From: Hymenobacter setariae
GTDB lineage: Bacteria > Bacteroidota > Bacteroidia > Cytophagales > Hymenobacteraceae
Assembly (NCBI RefSeq): GCF_007713685.1
Contig: NZ_VMRJ01000005.1
Span: 62,001 to 126,000 of the forward strand
Length of the DNA stretch: 64,000 nucleotides
Direction of reading: 5' to 3'
Part shown: one piece after another, positions 57,101 to 64,000 of the stretch
Position numbering within the stretch: position 1 is the first letter of the stretch
How the letters are laid out: each line of letters starts with the position of its first letter
Notes under the pieces: model-generated
Told to the model about the DNA's origin: nothing
Database searches by the model: none
Seen by the model: only the letters and a program-made list of their open reading frames with translations
Made by a program: the position numbers and the translations under genes

Positions 57101-59509
57101 ATGGCCGACGAAACCACCCCACCTGCTTCGCCTAGCTCTGCTACTCCTGCTCCGGCCCGCCGGGGCCGCCGCCCTGGCCGGGGCACCCGCCGCCTCGTGC
57201 GCGTGGCCTGGACGGTCTTTTTTATCGGTGTGGGCGTGGTGCTGGCCTATCCGCTGCTGGTCAAGAGCAATTTTCTGTTTCTCTTCGGCAAGTCGCCGGG
57301 CCTCGAAGAGCTAGAAAATCCCAAGGTCGAGCAAGCCTCAGAGGTGTACACCGCCGATGGCGTACTCCTAGGGCGGTATTTCCGCGAAAACCGCTCGCCA
57401 GTGCCGCTCAGCCAGATGTCGCCCTGGCTAACCAAGGCCTTGATTTCCACGGAGGATGCGCGCTACCGCGAGCACTCGGGCATCGACCCACAGGCACTGC
57501 TCTCGACGGTGTATTTCACGCTGCGCGGCAGCAAGCGCGGGGGCTCGACCATCACCCAGCAGCTGGCGAAAAACTTATATAAAATCCGGCGCGGCGAAAA
57601 CCAGGGCGGCCTCAGCCATGTGCCCGGCGTGGGCACAGTAGTGGCCAAAACCAAAGAATGGATGACCGCCGTGGAGCTAGAGCGCCGCTACACCAAGGAC
57701 GAAATTCTGCGGATGTACCTCAACACCGTGGAGTACGGCTCCAATGCGTTCGGTATTAAAGTCGCGGCCAAAACCTTCTTCAGCACCACGCCCGACAGCC
57801 TCACGGCCGAGCAAGCTGCCGTGCTCATCGGGGTGCTGAACAACCCTACGGCCTTCAACCCCAAGTTTCACCCGGTGGCCGCCACTCGCCGCCGCAATGT
57901 GGTGTTGCAGCGCCTAGGTCAGGCCGGCTACCTCAAGCCAGCCGAAGTGAAGGCCATGCAGGCCGAGCCCATCGTGCTCGAGTATCAGGTTGAAAAGCAC
58001 GTCGATGGCCCCGATACGTACTTCCGGGGCGCTATTAGCCAGGCGGCCAATAAGTGGTGCGACGAGCACGGCTACGACCTCTACCGCGACGGCCTGAAGG
58101 TGTACACCACCATCGACTCGCGCATGCAGGAACACGCCGAAGAGGCCGTGGACCAGCGCATGAAGTCCTTGCAGCAGACCTTTGACAACTTCTGGCGCAA
58201 CCAGCGCACTAACCCCTGGGTAGACGAAGACGGTAACGAAATTCCGAATTTCATCGAAACCCAGATGAAGCGCACCGAGTCGTATAAAACGCTGGCTACC
58301 CGCTACAAAGGCCAGCCCGCCCGCCTCGATTCGGCCCTGAATGCCAAGCGCCCGATGAAGGTGTTCACCTGGAAAAAGAAGGACCACGACACCACGCTGG
58401 TAATGTCGCCGCTCGATTCGCTGGCTTACTATAAGCACTTTTTGCAAGCCGGCATGATGACGATGGACCCCTACACGGGCTCCATCAAGGCTTGGGTGGG
58501 CGGTCTCGATTACCGCTTCTTCCAGTACGACCACGTGCGGCAGGGTAAGCGCCAAGCTGGCTCTACGTTCAAGCCCTTCGTGTACCTCACGGCCCTCGAT
58601 AACGGCTACTCACCCTGTGACCGTATCCGTGACCAGCGCGTGACTATTAACTACATCGAGGATGGCAAGCCCATGGAGTGGCAGCCGGCCAACGTGACCC
58701 GCGAGTACACCGGTATCAACATGACCTTGCGCCACGCCATGGCGCGGTCGGTAAACTCCGTCACGGCCCAGCTCACCGAAAAAGTAGGTTGGGGCAAAGT
58801 GGCCCAGTACGCACATAAAGTAGGTATTACCAGTCCGTTACTGTCGGTGCCGAGTATCGGCCTAGGGTCGGGTGGCGACGTGAGCGTGTACGAGATGGTA
58901 GACGCCTACTCGACGTTTATGAACAGCGGCTTCCGCTCGACACCGCGCCTCATCACCCGCATCGAAGACCGCAACGGCAACGTGTTGCAGCAGTTTGACC
59001 CTGTGCAGAAGCGCGCTATCTCGCCCGAAACGGCGTGGCTGATGACCTACATGCTGCGCGGCGGCATGGAGGAGCCCGGTGGTACCTCACAGGCCCTCTG
59101 GGATTTCCCTGAGTTGTGGCATAAAGACAACCAGATTGGTGGCAAAACCGGCACCACCTCCAACTACTCCGATGGCTGGTACATGGGCCTCACCAAGGAC
59201 CTCGTGAGCGGTGTGTGGGTAGGTGGCGAAGACCGCAGCATCCACTTTCTGCGCTCGCAGCAGGGTGAAGGCGGGCGCATGGCGCTGCCCATCTTCGGTC
59301 GCTACATGGAGAAGGTGTACCAGGATAAAAAGCTGAACTACGACTACGGCCCCTTCCCCAAGCCGCCGCCCACGCTCAAGCGCAAGTACGTGTGCTACAC
59401 CGAGTACGAGCCGCGTCGCCGCCGCTCCGAAGCCGTGGATAGCATCAGCGCCGATAACCTACTGGAGCAGCTCAATACTAAGAACGGCGAAGCTCCCGCT
59501 ACCGACTAA
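57101..59509 (+). CDS. Class A penicillin-binding protein 1A
   Basis: Bifunctional peptidoglycan glycosyltransferase and DD-transpeptidase. ATG 57101 (MADETTPPASP) is chosen over the TTG at 57092. A cytosolic Pro/Arg-rich tail precedes one membrane helix (about 32-50). The GT51 domain shows ISTEDARYREHSGID and GGSTITQQLAKNLYKIRR. The transpeptidase motifs are in order: SxxK at Ser488 (GSTFKPF), SxN at Ser550 (SVN) and KTG at Lys682 (KTGTTSNYSDGW). Length is 802 residues. An insertion near 330-430 separates the domains. It builds the cell wall at the outer face of the inner membrane. A HAD gene follows after 5 bases. Confidence 0.95.
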   Translation: MADETTPPASPSSATPAPARRGRRPGRGTRRLVRVAWTVFFIGVGVVLAYPLLVKSNFLFLFGKSPGLEELENPKVEQASEVYTADGVLLGRYFRENRSPVPLSQMSPWLTKALISTEDARYREHSGIDPQALLSTVYFTLRGSKRGGSTITQQLAKNLYKIRRGENQGGLSHVPGVGTVVAKTKEWMTAVELERRYTKDEILRMYLNTVEYGSNAFGIKVAAKTFFSTTPDSLTAEQAAVLIGVLNNPTAFNPKFHPVAATRRRNVVLQRLGQAGYLKPAEVKAMQAEPIVLEYQVEKHVDGPDTYFRGAISQAANKWCDEHGYDLYRDGLKVYTTIDSRMQEHAEEAVDQRMKSLQQTFDNFWRNQRTNPWVDEDGNEIPNFIETQMKRTESYKTLATRYKGQPARLDSALNAKRPMKVFTWKKKDHDTTLVMSPLDSLAYYKHFLQAGMMTMDPYTGSIKAWVGGLDYRFFQYDHVRQGKRQAGSTFKPFVYLTALDNGYSPCDRIRDQRVTINYIEDGKPMEWQPANVTREYTGINMTLRHAMARSVNSVTAQLTEKVGWGKVAQYAHKVGITSPLLSVPSIGLGSGGDVSVYEMVDAYSTFMNSGFRSTPRLITRIEDRNGNVLQQFDPVQKRAISPETAWLMTYMLRGGMEEPGGTSQALWDFPELWHKDNQIGGKTGTTSNYSDGWYMGLTKDLVSGVWVGGEDRSIHFLRSQQGEGGRMALPIFGRYMEKVYQDKKLNYDYGPFPKPPPTLKRKYVCYTEYEPRRRRSEAVDSISADNLLEQLNTKNGEAPATD

Positions 59510-59514
59510 TCCGC

Positions 59515-60177
59515 ATGATTCGTACTGTAATCTTCGACATGGATGGCGTCATTATTGACACCGAGCCCGTCCACCACCACGCCTTTTTCACGCAGTTTGG
59601 CGAGCTGGGCCTGACCATTTCGGATGAGGAGTACGCTGCCTTCCTAGGCAAATCGACCCGCAACGTGTTTCAGCAACTGAAGCAGAAATACAACCTAGGG
59701 CCTGAAATAGACGACTTGCTGCGGCGCAAGCGTGAGATATTCAATGAGCGTTTCGATTCGGACCCCTACCTGGACCTGCTGCCCGGCGTGCGCACGCTCA
59801 TCGAAGACCTGCACACGCACGGCGTGCAACTGGTGCTGGCTTCGTCGGCCTCAAAGGCCACTATTGCGCGGGTATTCAATCGGTTTGGGCTGGCGCCGTA
59901 CTTCACACACATCGTTAGCGGCGAAGATTTTGCGGAGTCGAAGCCTAATCCCGCTATCTTCCTCCACGCCGCCGAGCTAGCCGAAACGCCCGTATCGGAA
60001 TGCGTGGTTATCGAAGACTCGACCAACGGCATGGCCGCGGCTAAGGCGGCGGGTATCTACTGCATCGGCTACGCCAGTCCACATTCGGCAGGCCAGGACA
60101 CGAGGTTGGCCGACTTGGTTATTCAGGACTTCTCGGAGTTATCGGCCGAGCGGATTCAGGCGATTGCTACGGCTTAG
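59515..60177 (+). CDS. HAD-superfamily phosphatase, beta-phosphoglucomutase-like
   Basis: A 220-residue HAD hydrolase with a C1 cap. Motif I is FDMDGVIIDTEP (nucleophile Asp, acid/base Asp), the Ser motif is LASSAS, the Lys is in ESKPNPAIFLHAAE, and the acidic motif IV is CVVIEDSTNGMAAAKAAG. This pattern fits sugar-phosphate phosphatases and beta-phosphoglucomutases; the sequence does not settle which. It starts 5 bases after the penicillin-binding protein gene, so they are co-transcribed. The cytosolic location is clear from the lack of signal or membrane segments. Confidence 0.88.
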   Translation: MIRTVIFDMDGVIIDTEPVHHHAFFTQFGELGLTISDEEYAAFLGKSTRNVFQQLKQKYNLGPEIDDLLRRKREIFNERFDSDPYLDLLPGVRTLIEDLHTHGVQLVLASSASKATIARVFNRFGLAPYFTHIVSGEDFAESKPNPAIFLHAAELAETPVSECVVIEDSTNGMAAAKAAGIYCIGYASPHSAGQDTRLADLVIQDFSELSAERIQAIATA

Positions 60178-60221
60178 GAATAGGAGAAAGAGTATAAACT
60201 ATTTTCTTTTCAAAAAGCAAT

Positions 60222-60698
60222 TTAATATATTACAGTTTCAGGAGTAACCAGCACCTCTGATATTTTTCGTTCTGGATTAGCTAGTAGTATCTGATTAATA
60301 GAGTGAAAAGAGGCACTACGTCCTGCAATCTTGTAGTAATCTGCATTGGTGAAATTTCCAGCTAAGTAATGCAGTAAAGCTTTTTGAATAATGGTATATC
60401 GTTGATTGTCTGAGTATAAATGCTTTATTTGCTTTTCCTTCGAAATGTATTCGAAGTAGTGGTCAGGCCAATTAATTATTGGAAGCAGGTGGCGGCAAAA
60501 AGCCATTGGCAGAAAAAGCAAAAGCTCAACTGCTTCTGTACGCGGAATGCCATTTGCCTCGAGTAAAGCTATTATTTGCCCGTCTTCAAGCTGGCCATTG
60601 CTATCAGTTATTAAGCGTATAGCTAAGTCAGCGTAACCTGCAAACCCATTAGGCGCGGTTTGCTTCTTTTTGAAGAAGGATTTTACGTGCTTAAACAT
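60222..60698 (-). CDS. Hypothetical protein in an A+T-rich patch
   Basis: A 158-residue soluble protein with a basic N-terminus (MFKHVKSFFKKKQTAPNG). The middle has helical segments (GYADLAIRLITDSNGQLEDG; AVELLLFLPMAFCRHLL), and there is no signal peptide or known motif. Its coding sequence is plainly richer in A and T than the genes on both sides, and codons such as TTA, ATA and AAT are common, which suggests recent acquisition or weak codon selection. It is separated from the lipoprotein gene by a terminator. Function unknown. Confidence 0.65.
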   Translation of the reverse strand: MFKHVKSFFKKKQTAPNGFAGYADLAIRLITDSNGQLEDGQIIALLEANGIPRTEAVELLLFLPMAFCRHLLPIINWPDHYFEYISKEKQIKHLYSDNQRYTIIQKALLHYLAGNFTNADYYKIAGRSASFHSINQILLANPERKISEVLVTPETVIY

Positions 60699-60721
60699 AA
60701 AACTGGAGCCAGCAGCAAATA

Positions 60722-60759
60722 AAAAAGGCCCGATTAGCTCATGCCAATCGGGCCTTTTT
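60722..60759 (-). terminator. Terminator of the small lipoprotein gene
   Basis: A perfect 14-base inverted repeat (60722-60735 and 60746-60759) with A- and T-runs at the outer ends and a 10-base loop. Confidence 0.92.
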
Positions 60760-60780
60760 ACTAACGGGTAATTAGTCGAA

Positions 60781-60927
60781 CTACTGCTGGGCCACTGGCG
60801 TAGCGGTGCTGGCCGTGATGGGCGCGCTGGTCGATTTGGCCGACGAGTAAGCGGGGCAGGTGCTCTTGTTGCAGGCGCCTAGGCCTAGGGTAGCAGCACC
60901 GATTGCGAGGATAAGAAGCTTTTTCAT
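60781..60927 (-). CDS. Small lipoprotein
   Basis: A 48-residue protein from ATG 60927 (MKKLLILAIGAATLGLGAC). The hydrophobic signal ends in the lipobox LGAC, so Cys19 would be lipidated and the mature peptide is only 30 residues, Ser/Thr/Ala/Pro-rich (SSAKSTSAPITASTATP), with one more cysteine. It has its own -7 element and terminator, which supports a real single-gene unit. Short peptides of this sort are common in Bacteroidota; the role is unknown. Confidence 0.7.
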   Translation of the reverse strand: MKKLLILAIGAATLGLGACNKSTCPAYSSAKSTSAPITASTATPVAQQ

Positions 60928-60963
60928 AAAGAGTAAAAAATTAAGAATTTTCAGTTTAGGGTT

Positions 60964-60971
60964 CAAAGATA
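60964..60971 (-). promoter_or_regulatory. Predicted -7 element of the lipoprotein gene
   Basis: The minus strand reads TATCTTTG, an exact TAnnTTTG match, 36 bases upstream of ATG 60927. Confidence 0.55.
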
Positions 60972-61000
60972 GGGCGCCTGAAAGCTAATTAGCTAGGGTT

Positions 61001-61046
61001 TTAGCCCGAAAAGTGCTATTTCATTGAATAGTACTTTTCGGGCTAA
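61001..61046 (-). terminator. Terminator of the arginine decarboxylase gene
   Basis: Two 20-base arms (61001-61020 and 61027-61046) pair with one G-U position around TCATTG. It begins 25 bases after the decarboxylase stop. Confidence 0.8.
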
Positions 61047-61070
61047 TTAGGTTCCTAACGCTGGACTTAT

Positions 61071-62492
61071 TTATTCAGTATATCCGAGGATTTTTAACAT
61101 GCTCTCGGCCGTTTGCTTGGGCGCAAACACGGTGTCGGTAAGCGTACCATCGTCGGCGCGGTCCAGAATGACGTGCTTAGGCGCGGGAATGAGGCAGTGC
61201 TTGAGGCCGCCGTAGCCGCTGAGGCTTTCCTGGTAGGCGCCGGTGTGGAAGAAGCCCACGTAGAGCGGCTGGTCGGTAGTAGCCTCTTGGCGCGCAGGCT
61301 GTAGCTGCGGCAGGAAGGTCTGATAGATGTGCTTCTCGGCGTTGTAGTAGTCCTGCGAGTCGCAGGTTAGGCCGCCGAGTTGAATCTTGCGATAGGGGCG
61401 TTGCCAGCCGTTGAGAGCCAACATGATGAAGCGCTGGTTGAGGGCCCAGGTATCAGGCAGGTTGGTGATGAACGAGCCGTCAATCATGTACCACAGCTCT
61501 TTGTCGTTCTGAAGCTTCTCGTCCAGAATCGAGTAGATAGTGGCGCCGCTTTCGCCCACCGTGAAGATGCCGAACTCGGTGAAAATATTAGGCTCGGGCA
61601 CACCTTCCTCAGCGCAGATGCGCTGAATGGTGCGCAGGATTTCGGAAATCATGTACGGGTAATCGTACTCCAGCTGAATCGAGGTCTGGATAGGCAGGCC
61701 GCCGCCAATGTCGATGGTCGTGAGCGTGGGGCAGATTTTGCGCAGTTCGCAGTACTTGTGGATGAAGCGCGAAAGCTCGGTCCAGTAATAGGACGTGTCC
61801 TTGATGCCGCTGCTGATAAAGTAGTGCAGCATAGTCAGCTCGAAGCGCGGGTCCTCCTTGATGCGCTGCTCGTAGAGCGGCACCGCATCGGCGTAGCGGA
61901 TACCTAGGCGCGAGGTGTAGAACTGAAAGCGCGGCTCCTCATCGGAGGCCAAACGCAGGCCTAGCTTCACGTGCTTGCCGGCCTGCACGTGCTCGTGGTA
62001 GTACTCGATTTCGTTGGGCGAGTCGAGAATGGGCAGGCAGTTGACGAAGTCGTCGTTGAGCAGCGCCGTGATGTCGCGCTTGTACTCCTCGGTCTTAAAG
62101 CCGTTGCAAATGATAAACTTTTCTTTACCGACCTTGCCTTGCTCGTAGAGCGAGCGGATGATGCTGATGTCGAACCACGATGAGGTTTCGAGGTGCACAT
62201 CATTCTTCAGCGCCTGGTCGAGCACGAAGCGGAAGTGCGACGACTTGGTGCAGTAAGCGTAGGAATAAGAGCCGGTGTAGCCCGTCTGGGCAATGCCCTC
62301 GGCAAACCACTGCTTGGCCCGCTGAATCTGCGAGCTGATTTTGGGTAAGTAGGTGAGTCGCAGCGGGGTGCCATGCTTCTCTACCAGCGCCATCAGGTCG
62401 ATGTCGTGGAAGAAAAGCTCGTTGTCGCGCACCTGAAAATCGGCGTTTGGAAAATCGAAGGTTTGGGTGATGAGGTCCTGGTAGGTATCCAT
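61071..62492 (-). CDS. speA: Biosynthetic arginine decarboxylase, short form
   Basis: A 473-residue PLP enzyme of the alanine-racemase fold (type III) that makes agmatine from arginine, the first step to polyamines. The PLP lysine lies in YSYAYCTKSSHFRFV (in most relatives, Y-x-x-K-x-N). The phosphate loop is IDIGGGLPIQTS, and the C-terminal catalytic Cys region is LGGLTCDSQDYYN, with GAYQESLSGYGG after it. Length is shorter than the 630-660 residue E. coli enzyme, as in other Bacteroidota and plants' relatives. The divergent gene encodes an arginase-family hydrolase that could use its product. Confidence 0.85.
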   Translation of the reverse strand: MDTYQDLITQTFDFPNADFQVRDNELFFHDIDLMALVEKHGTPLRLTYLPKISSQIQRAKQWFAEGIAQTGYTGSYSYAYCTKSSHFRFVLDQALKNDVHLETSSWFDISIIRSLYEQGKVGKEKFIICNGFKTEEYKRDITALLNDDFVNCLPILDSPNEIEYYHEHVQAGKHVKLGLRLASDEEPRFQFYTSRLGIRYADAVPLYEQRIKEDPRFELTMLHYFISSGIKDTSYYWTELSRFIHKYCELRKICPTLTTIDIGGGLPIQTSIQLEYDYPYMISEILRTIQRICAEEGVPEPNIFTEFGIFTVGESGATIYSILDEKLQNDKELWYMIDGSFITNLPDTWALNQRFIMLALNGWQRPYRKIQLGGLTCDSQDYYNAEKHIYQTFLPQLQPARQEATTDQPLYVGFFHTGAYQESLSGYGGLKHCLIPAPKHVILDRADDGTLTDTVFAPKQTAESMLKILGYTE

Positions 62493-62780
62493 TCTGAAAT
62501 ATCAGTTGCTAATTGTCAGTACGAGTGTGGGCTGCCGAGTGTGAAACACCGAGCAATCGCCACCTAGTAACGGACAACTAAAAGAAAATGCCGACCTTTA
62601 CAGCCGGCGGTTCAAAAGTACCGCCGGAGGCCGGAAACAGTCCGGCTTCGCGCATCGGCCCTAGGGGGCAGAAAGCGACATGGCTACGGCGCAACCGCGC
62701 CGCAAGGCAGCGCTCGTCTTCCCGCAGGGGAGGGCGGCCCGGTGCCGGTTGCTTTTGTCGTTCCTTTCTATTCCCACCCG

Positions 62781-63758
62781 ATGAAACGCATTAAGATTCT
62801 AGAAGTTCGCTCCGAGCTAGGGGCTGGCACCCGTGGCTCCAGCATGGGCGTCGATGCCCTGCGCGTAGCCTGCCTCAACAAGGGTTCCGACTACTTTCGG
62901 CGCTACAACTCGGTGGCGGTGCCTGACCTCAACTACGCCTTATTCGATGCCACGCCGTTTCCGTACGCCCGGCACATCGATGCCATTTATACTGTGCAGA
63001 AAAGCGTGGCCAGCGCCGTGGAGCAGACGCTGCGCTTCGGCGAGTTTCCGCTGGTGCTGAGCGGCGACCATAGCAGCGCCAACGCCACCATTGCGGGCAT
63101 CAAGGCCGCGCACCCGCATAAAACGCTAGGGGTCATTTGGATAGATGCGCACGCCGACATTCACTCGCCCTACACTACGCCCAGCGGCAACGTGCACGGC
63201 ATGCCGCTAGCTGCCGCCCTAGGGGAGGACAACCGCGTGTGCCAGCGCAACGAGCCCGACGCCGACACCGAGTTTTTCTGGCGCCGCCTCCAAAACCTGA
63301 GCGAGCCCGGTCCCAAGCTGCGCCCCGAACACTTAGTGTACGTGGCCGTGCGCGACACTGAGGAAGAAGAGGACGCCCTCATCGAGCGCCTAGGCATCAA
63401 GTGGATACGCCTACCCGAAATTCAGGAGAAAGGCAGCCGCCAGCTGGCCCGCGAGATTTATCAGCACCTGCGCTTTTGCGACATGGTGTACATCTCGTTT
63501 GATGTGGACAGCCTCGATTCGAGCTTTAGCCACGGCACGGGCACGCCAGTCGAAAACGGCCTGTACTTATCGGAAGGCGAAAACCTGTGCCAAGACCTGC
63601 TCGAAAACGAGCGCGTGGTGTGCTTCGAAATGGGCGAAATCAACCCGACTCTCGACAATGAGAATACGATGGCGAACAACGCCTTCAACATCCTGGAAAA
63701 AGCAACCGCCGCAATAGAGCGGCGGCTGCAACTAGATGAGGTGGTTGACCGAGGGTAG
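62781..63758 (+). CDS. Arginase/agmatinase-family hydrolase
   Basis: A 325-residue manganese ureohydrolase. ATG 62781 (MKRIKILEVRSELGAGTRGS) is chosen; the frame opens 13 codons earlier without support. Metal ligands are in order: SGDHSS (His), WIDAHADIHS (Asp, His, Asp), SFDVDSLD (Asp, Asp), and the Glu in GEINPTLD. The segment TTPSGNVHGMP after the second motif resembles the arginine-binding SGNLHG of arginases more than agmatinases. With a divergent arginine decarboxylase, however, agmatine or an N-carbamoyl intermediate is a possible substrate. The exact reaction is open. Confidence 0.85.
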   Translation: MKRIKILEVRSELGAGTRGSSMGVDALRVACLNKGSDYFRRYNSVAVPDLNYALFDATPFPYARHIDAIYTVQKSVASAVEQTLRFGEFPLVLSGDHSSANATIAGIKAAHPHKTLGVIWIDAHADIHSPYTTPSGNVHGMPLAAALGEDNRVCQRNEPDADTEFFWRRLQNLSEPGPKLRPEHLVYVAVRDTEEEEDALIERLGIKWIRLPEIQEKGSRQLAREIYQHLRFCDMVYISFDVDSLDSSFSHGTGTPVENGLYLSEGENLCQDLLENERVVCFEMGEINPTLDNENTMANNAFNILEKATAAIERRLQLDEVVDRG

Positions 63759-63777
63759 GGACGCGTGCAACGCGGCT

Positions 63778-64000
63778 TTACTGATTATACTGGCTGATAA
63801 AGGCATAAGCGCCTAGGGTATAGGTAGTGGCCGACGAGAAGTGATTGCCGCCCTGGATAGGCCGTAGCGTCACTTGCGTGGCGCCGCGGGCCTGCATGGC
63901 ATCGTAGGCGTCCTGCGAGTTGAAGAAAGGTACGTAGTCGTCGGCAGTGCCGTGGAAGAGGGCCACGGGCGCCGTGGGCTTCCAGTCGTAGATGTCGTTG
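63778..64000 (-). CDS. Alpha/beta hydrolase, C-terminal part only
   Basis: The frame is open to the end of the window on the minus strand, so the N-terminal part lies outside. The visible 74 residues contain PVALFHGTADDYVPF, with the catalytic Asp in the TADD loop, and IQGGNHFSSATTY, with the catalytic His. This is the end of a dienelactone-hydrolase- or secretory-lipase-like domain. The nucleophile Ser and any signal peptide are not visible. It converges with the arginase-family gene, with 19 bases between the stops. Confidence 0.75.
   Translation of the reverse strand, partial: NDIYDWKPTAPVALFHGTADDYVPFFNSQDAYDAMQARGATQVTLRPIQGGNHFSSATTYTLGAYAFISQYNQ

Noticed and set aside
1..64000. tRNA, rRNA, CRISPR array, insertion sequence or prophage
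   Set aside because: No tRNA-like cloverleaf with TTCGA loop, no regularly spaced direct repeats, no transposase, integrase or phage structural protein was found in any frame read.

Overview
The window looks like chromosome of a GC-rich member of the Bacteroidota, most likely Hymenobacter or a close relative in the Cytophagales. The grounds are: many -7 promoter elements of the Bacteroidota type TAnnTTTG and no consistent Shine-Dalgarno sequences; proteins typical of the phylum (DUF2911, DUF4197, SusC-like plug fragments, HTH_34 regulator, DUF4153-type membrane protein, Rho with a long N-terminal insertion); and high-GC coding sequence with a striking excess of the palindrome CCTAGG. No rRNA, tRNA, CRISPR array, insertion sequence or prophage was recognised.

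Layout. 1-7.7 kb: a visibly more A+T-rich polysaccharide locus with six glycosyltransferases (GT61, GT-A-like, GT10 fucosyltransferase-like, GT2 and two GT4) and GDP-mannose 4,6-dehydratase, which together suggest a deoxyhexose-containing surface polymer. 7.7-12.5 kb: a polytopic membrane protein with a secreted TPR partner, an M42-type aminopeptidase and a GtrB-like polyprenyl-phosphate glycosyltransferase. 12.6-19.7 kb: housekeeping genes, namely membrane pyrophosphatase, hypoxanthine phosphoribosyltransferase, adenylate kinase, Obg GTPase, GrpE and DnaJ. 19.9-31 kb: ECF sigma factor with a putative membrane partner, an ABC exporter, a BadF-type kinase, a diadenylate-cyclase-like protein, an HI0933-type flavoprotein, a cation/proton antiporter and a ClC transporter with CBS domains. 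31-44.5 kb: AddB-like nuclease, aspartate kinase, secreted CocE/S15 hydrolase, a DUF2911 protein and its partial paralog, seryl-tRNA synthetase and Rho.

44.6-57 kb is the accessory-looking part: two small secreted proteins that resemble the end of a TonB plug domain, a UbiA prenyltransferase with a methyltransferase, DUF4197, a winged-helix regulator between two membrane-protein genes that share a promoter-proximal dyad motif, a B12-binding radical SAM protein, a ferritin-like protein and several small membrane proteins, one of them interrupted by an in-frame stop. 57-64 kb returns to conserved genes: a class A penicillin-binding protein, a HAD phosphatase, a small lipoprotein, arginine decarboxylase, an arginase-family hydrolase and the end of an alpha/beta hydrolase.

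Intergenic DNA carries much structure: about a dozen strong hairpin terminators, several perfect or nearly perfect long palindromes, and a family of REP-like palindromes (16.3, 18.5, 36.6, 47.7 and 54.0 kb) sharing a core like GCGAAGCATCT. No complete new system is proven. The best leads are the shared operator with the HTH_34 regulator, the REP-like family, the CCTAGG excess, the DAC-like protein with a changed active-site motif, and the orphan plug-like pair.
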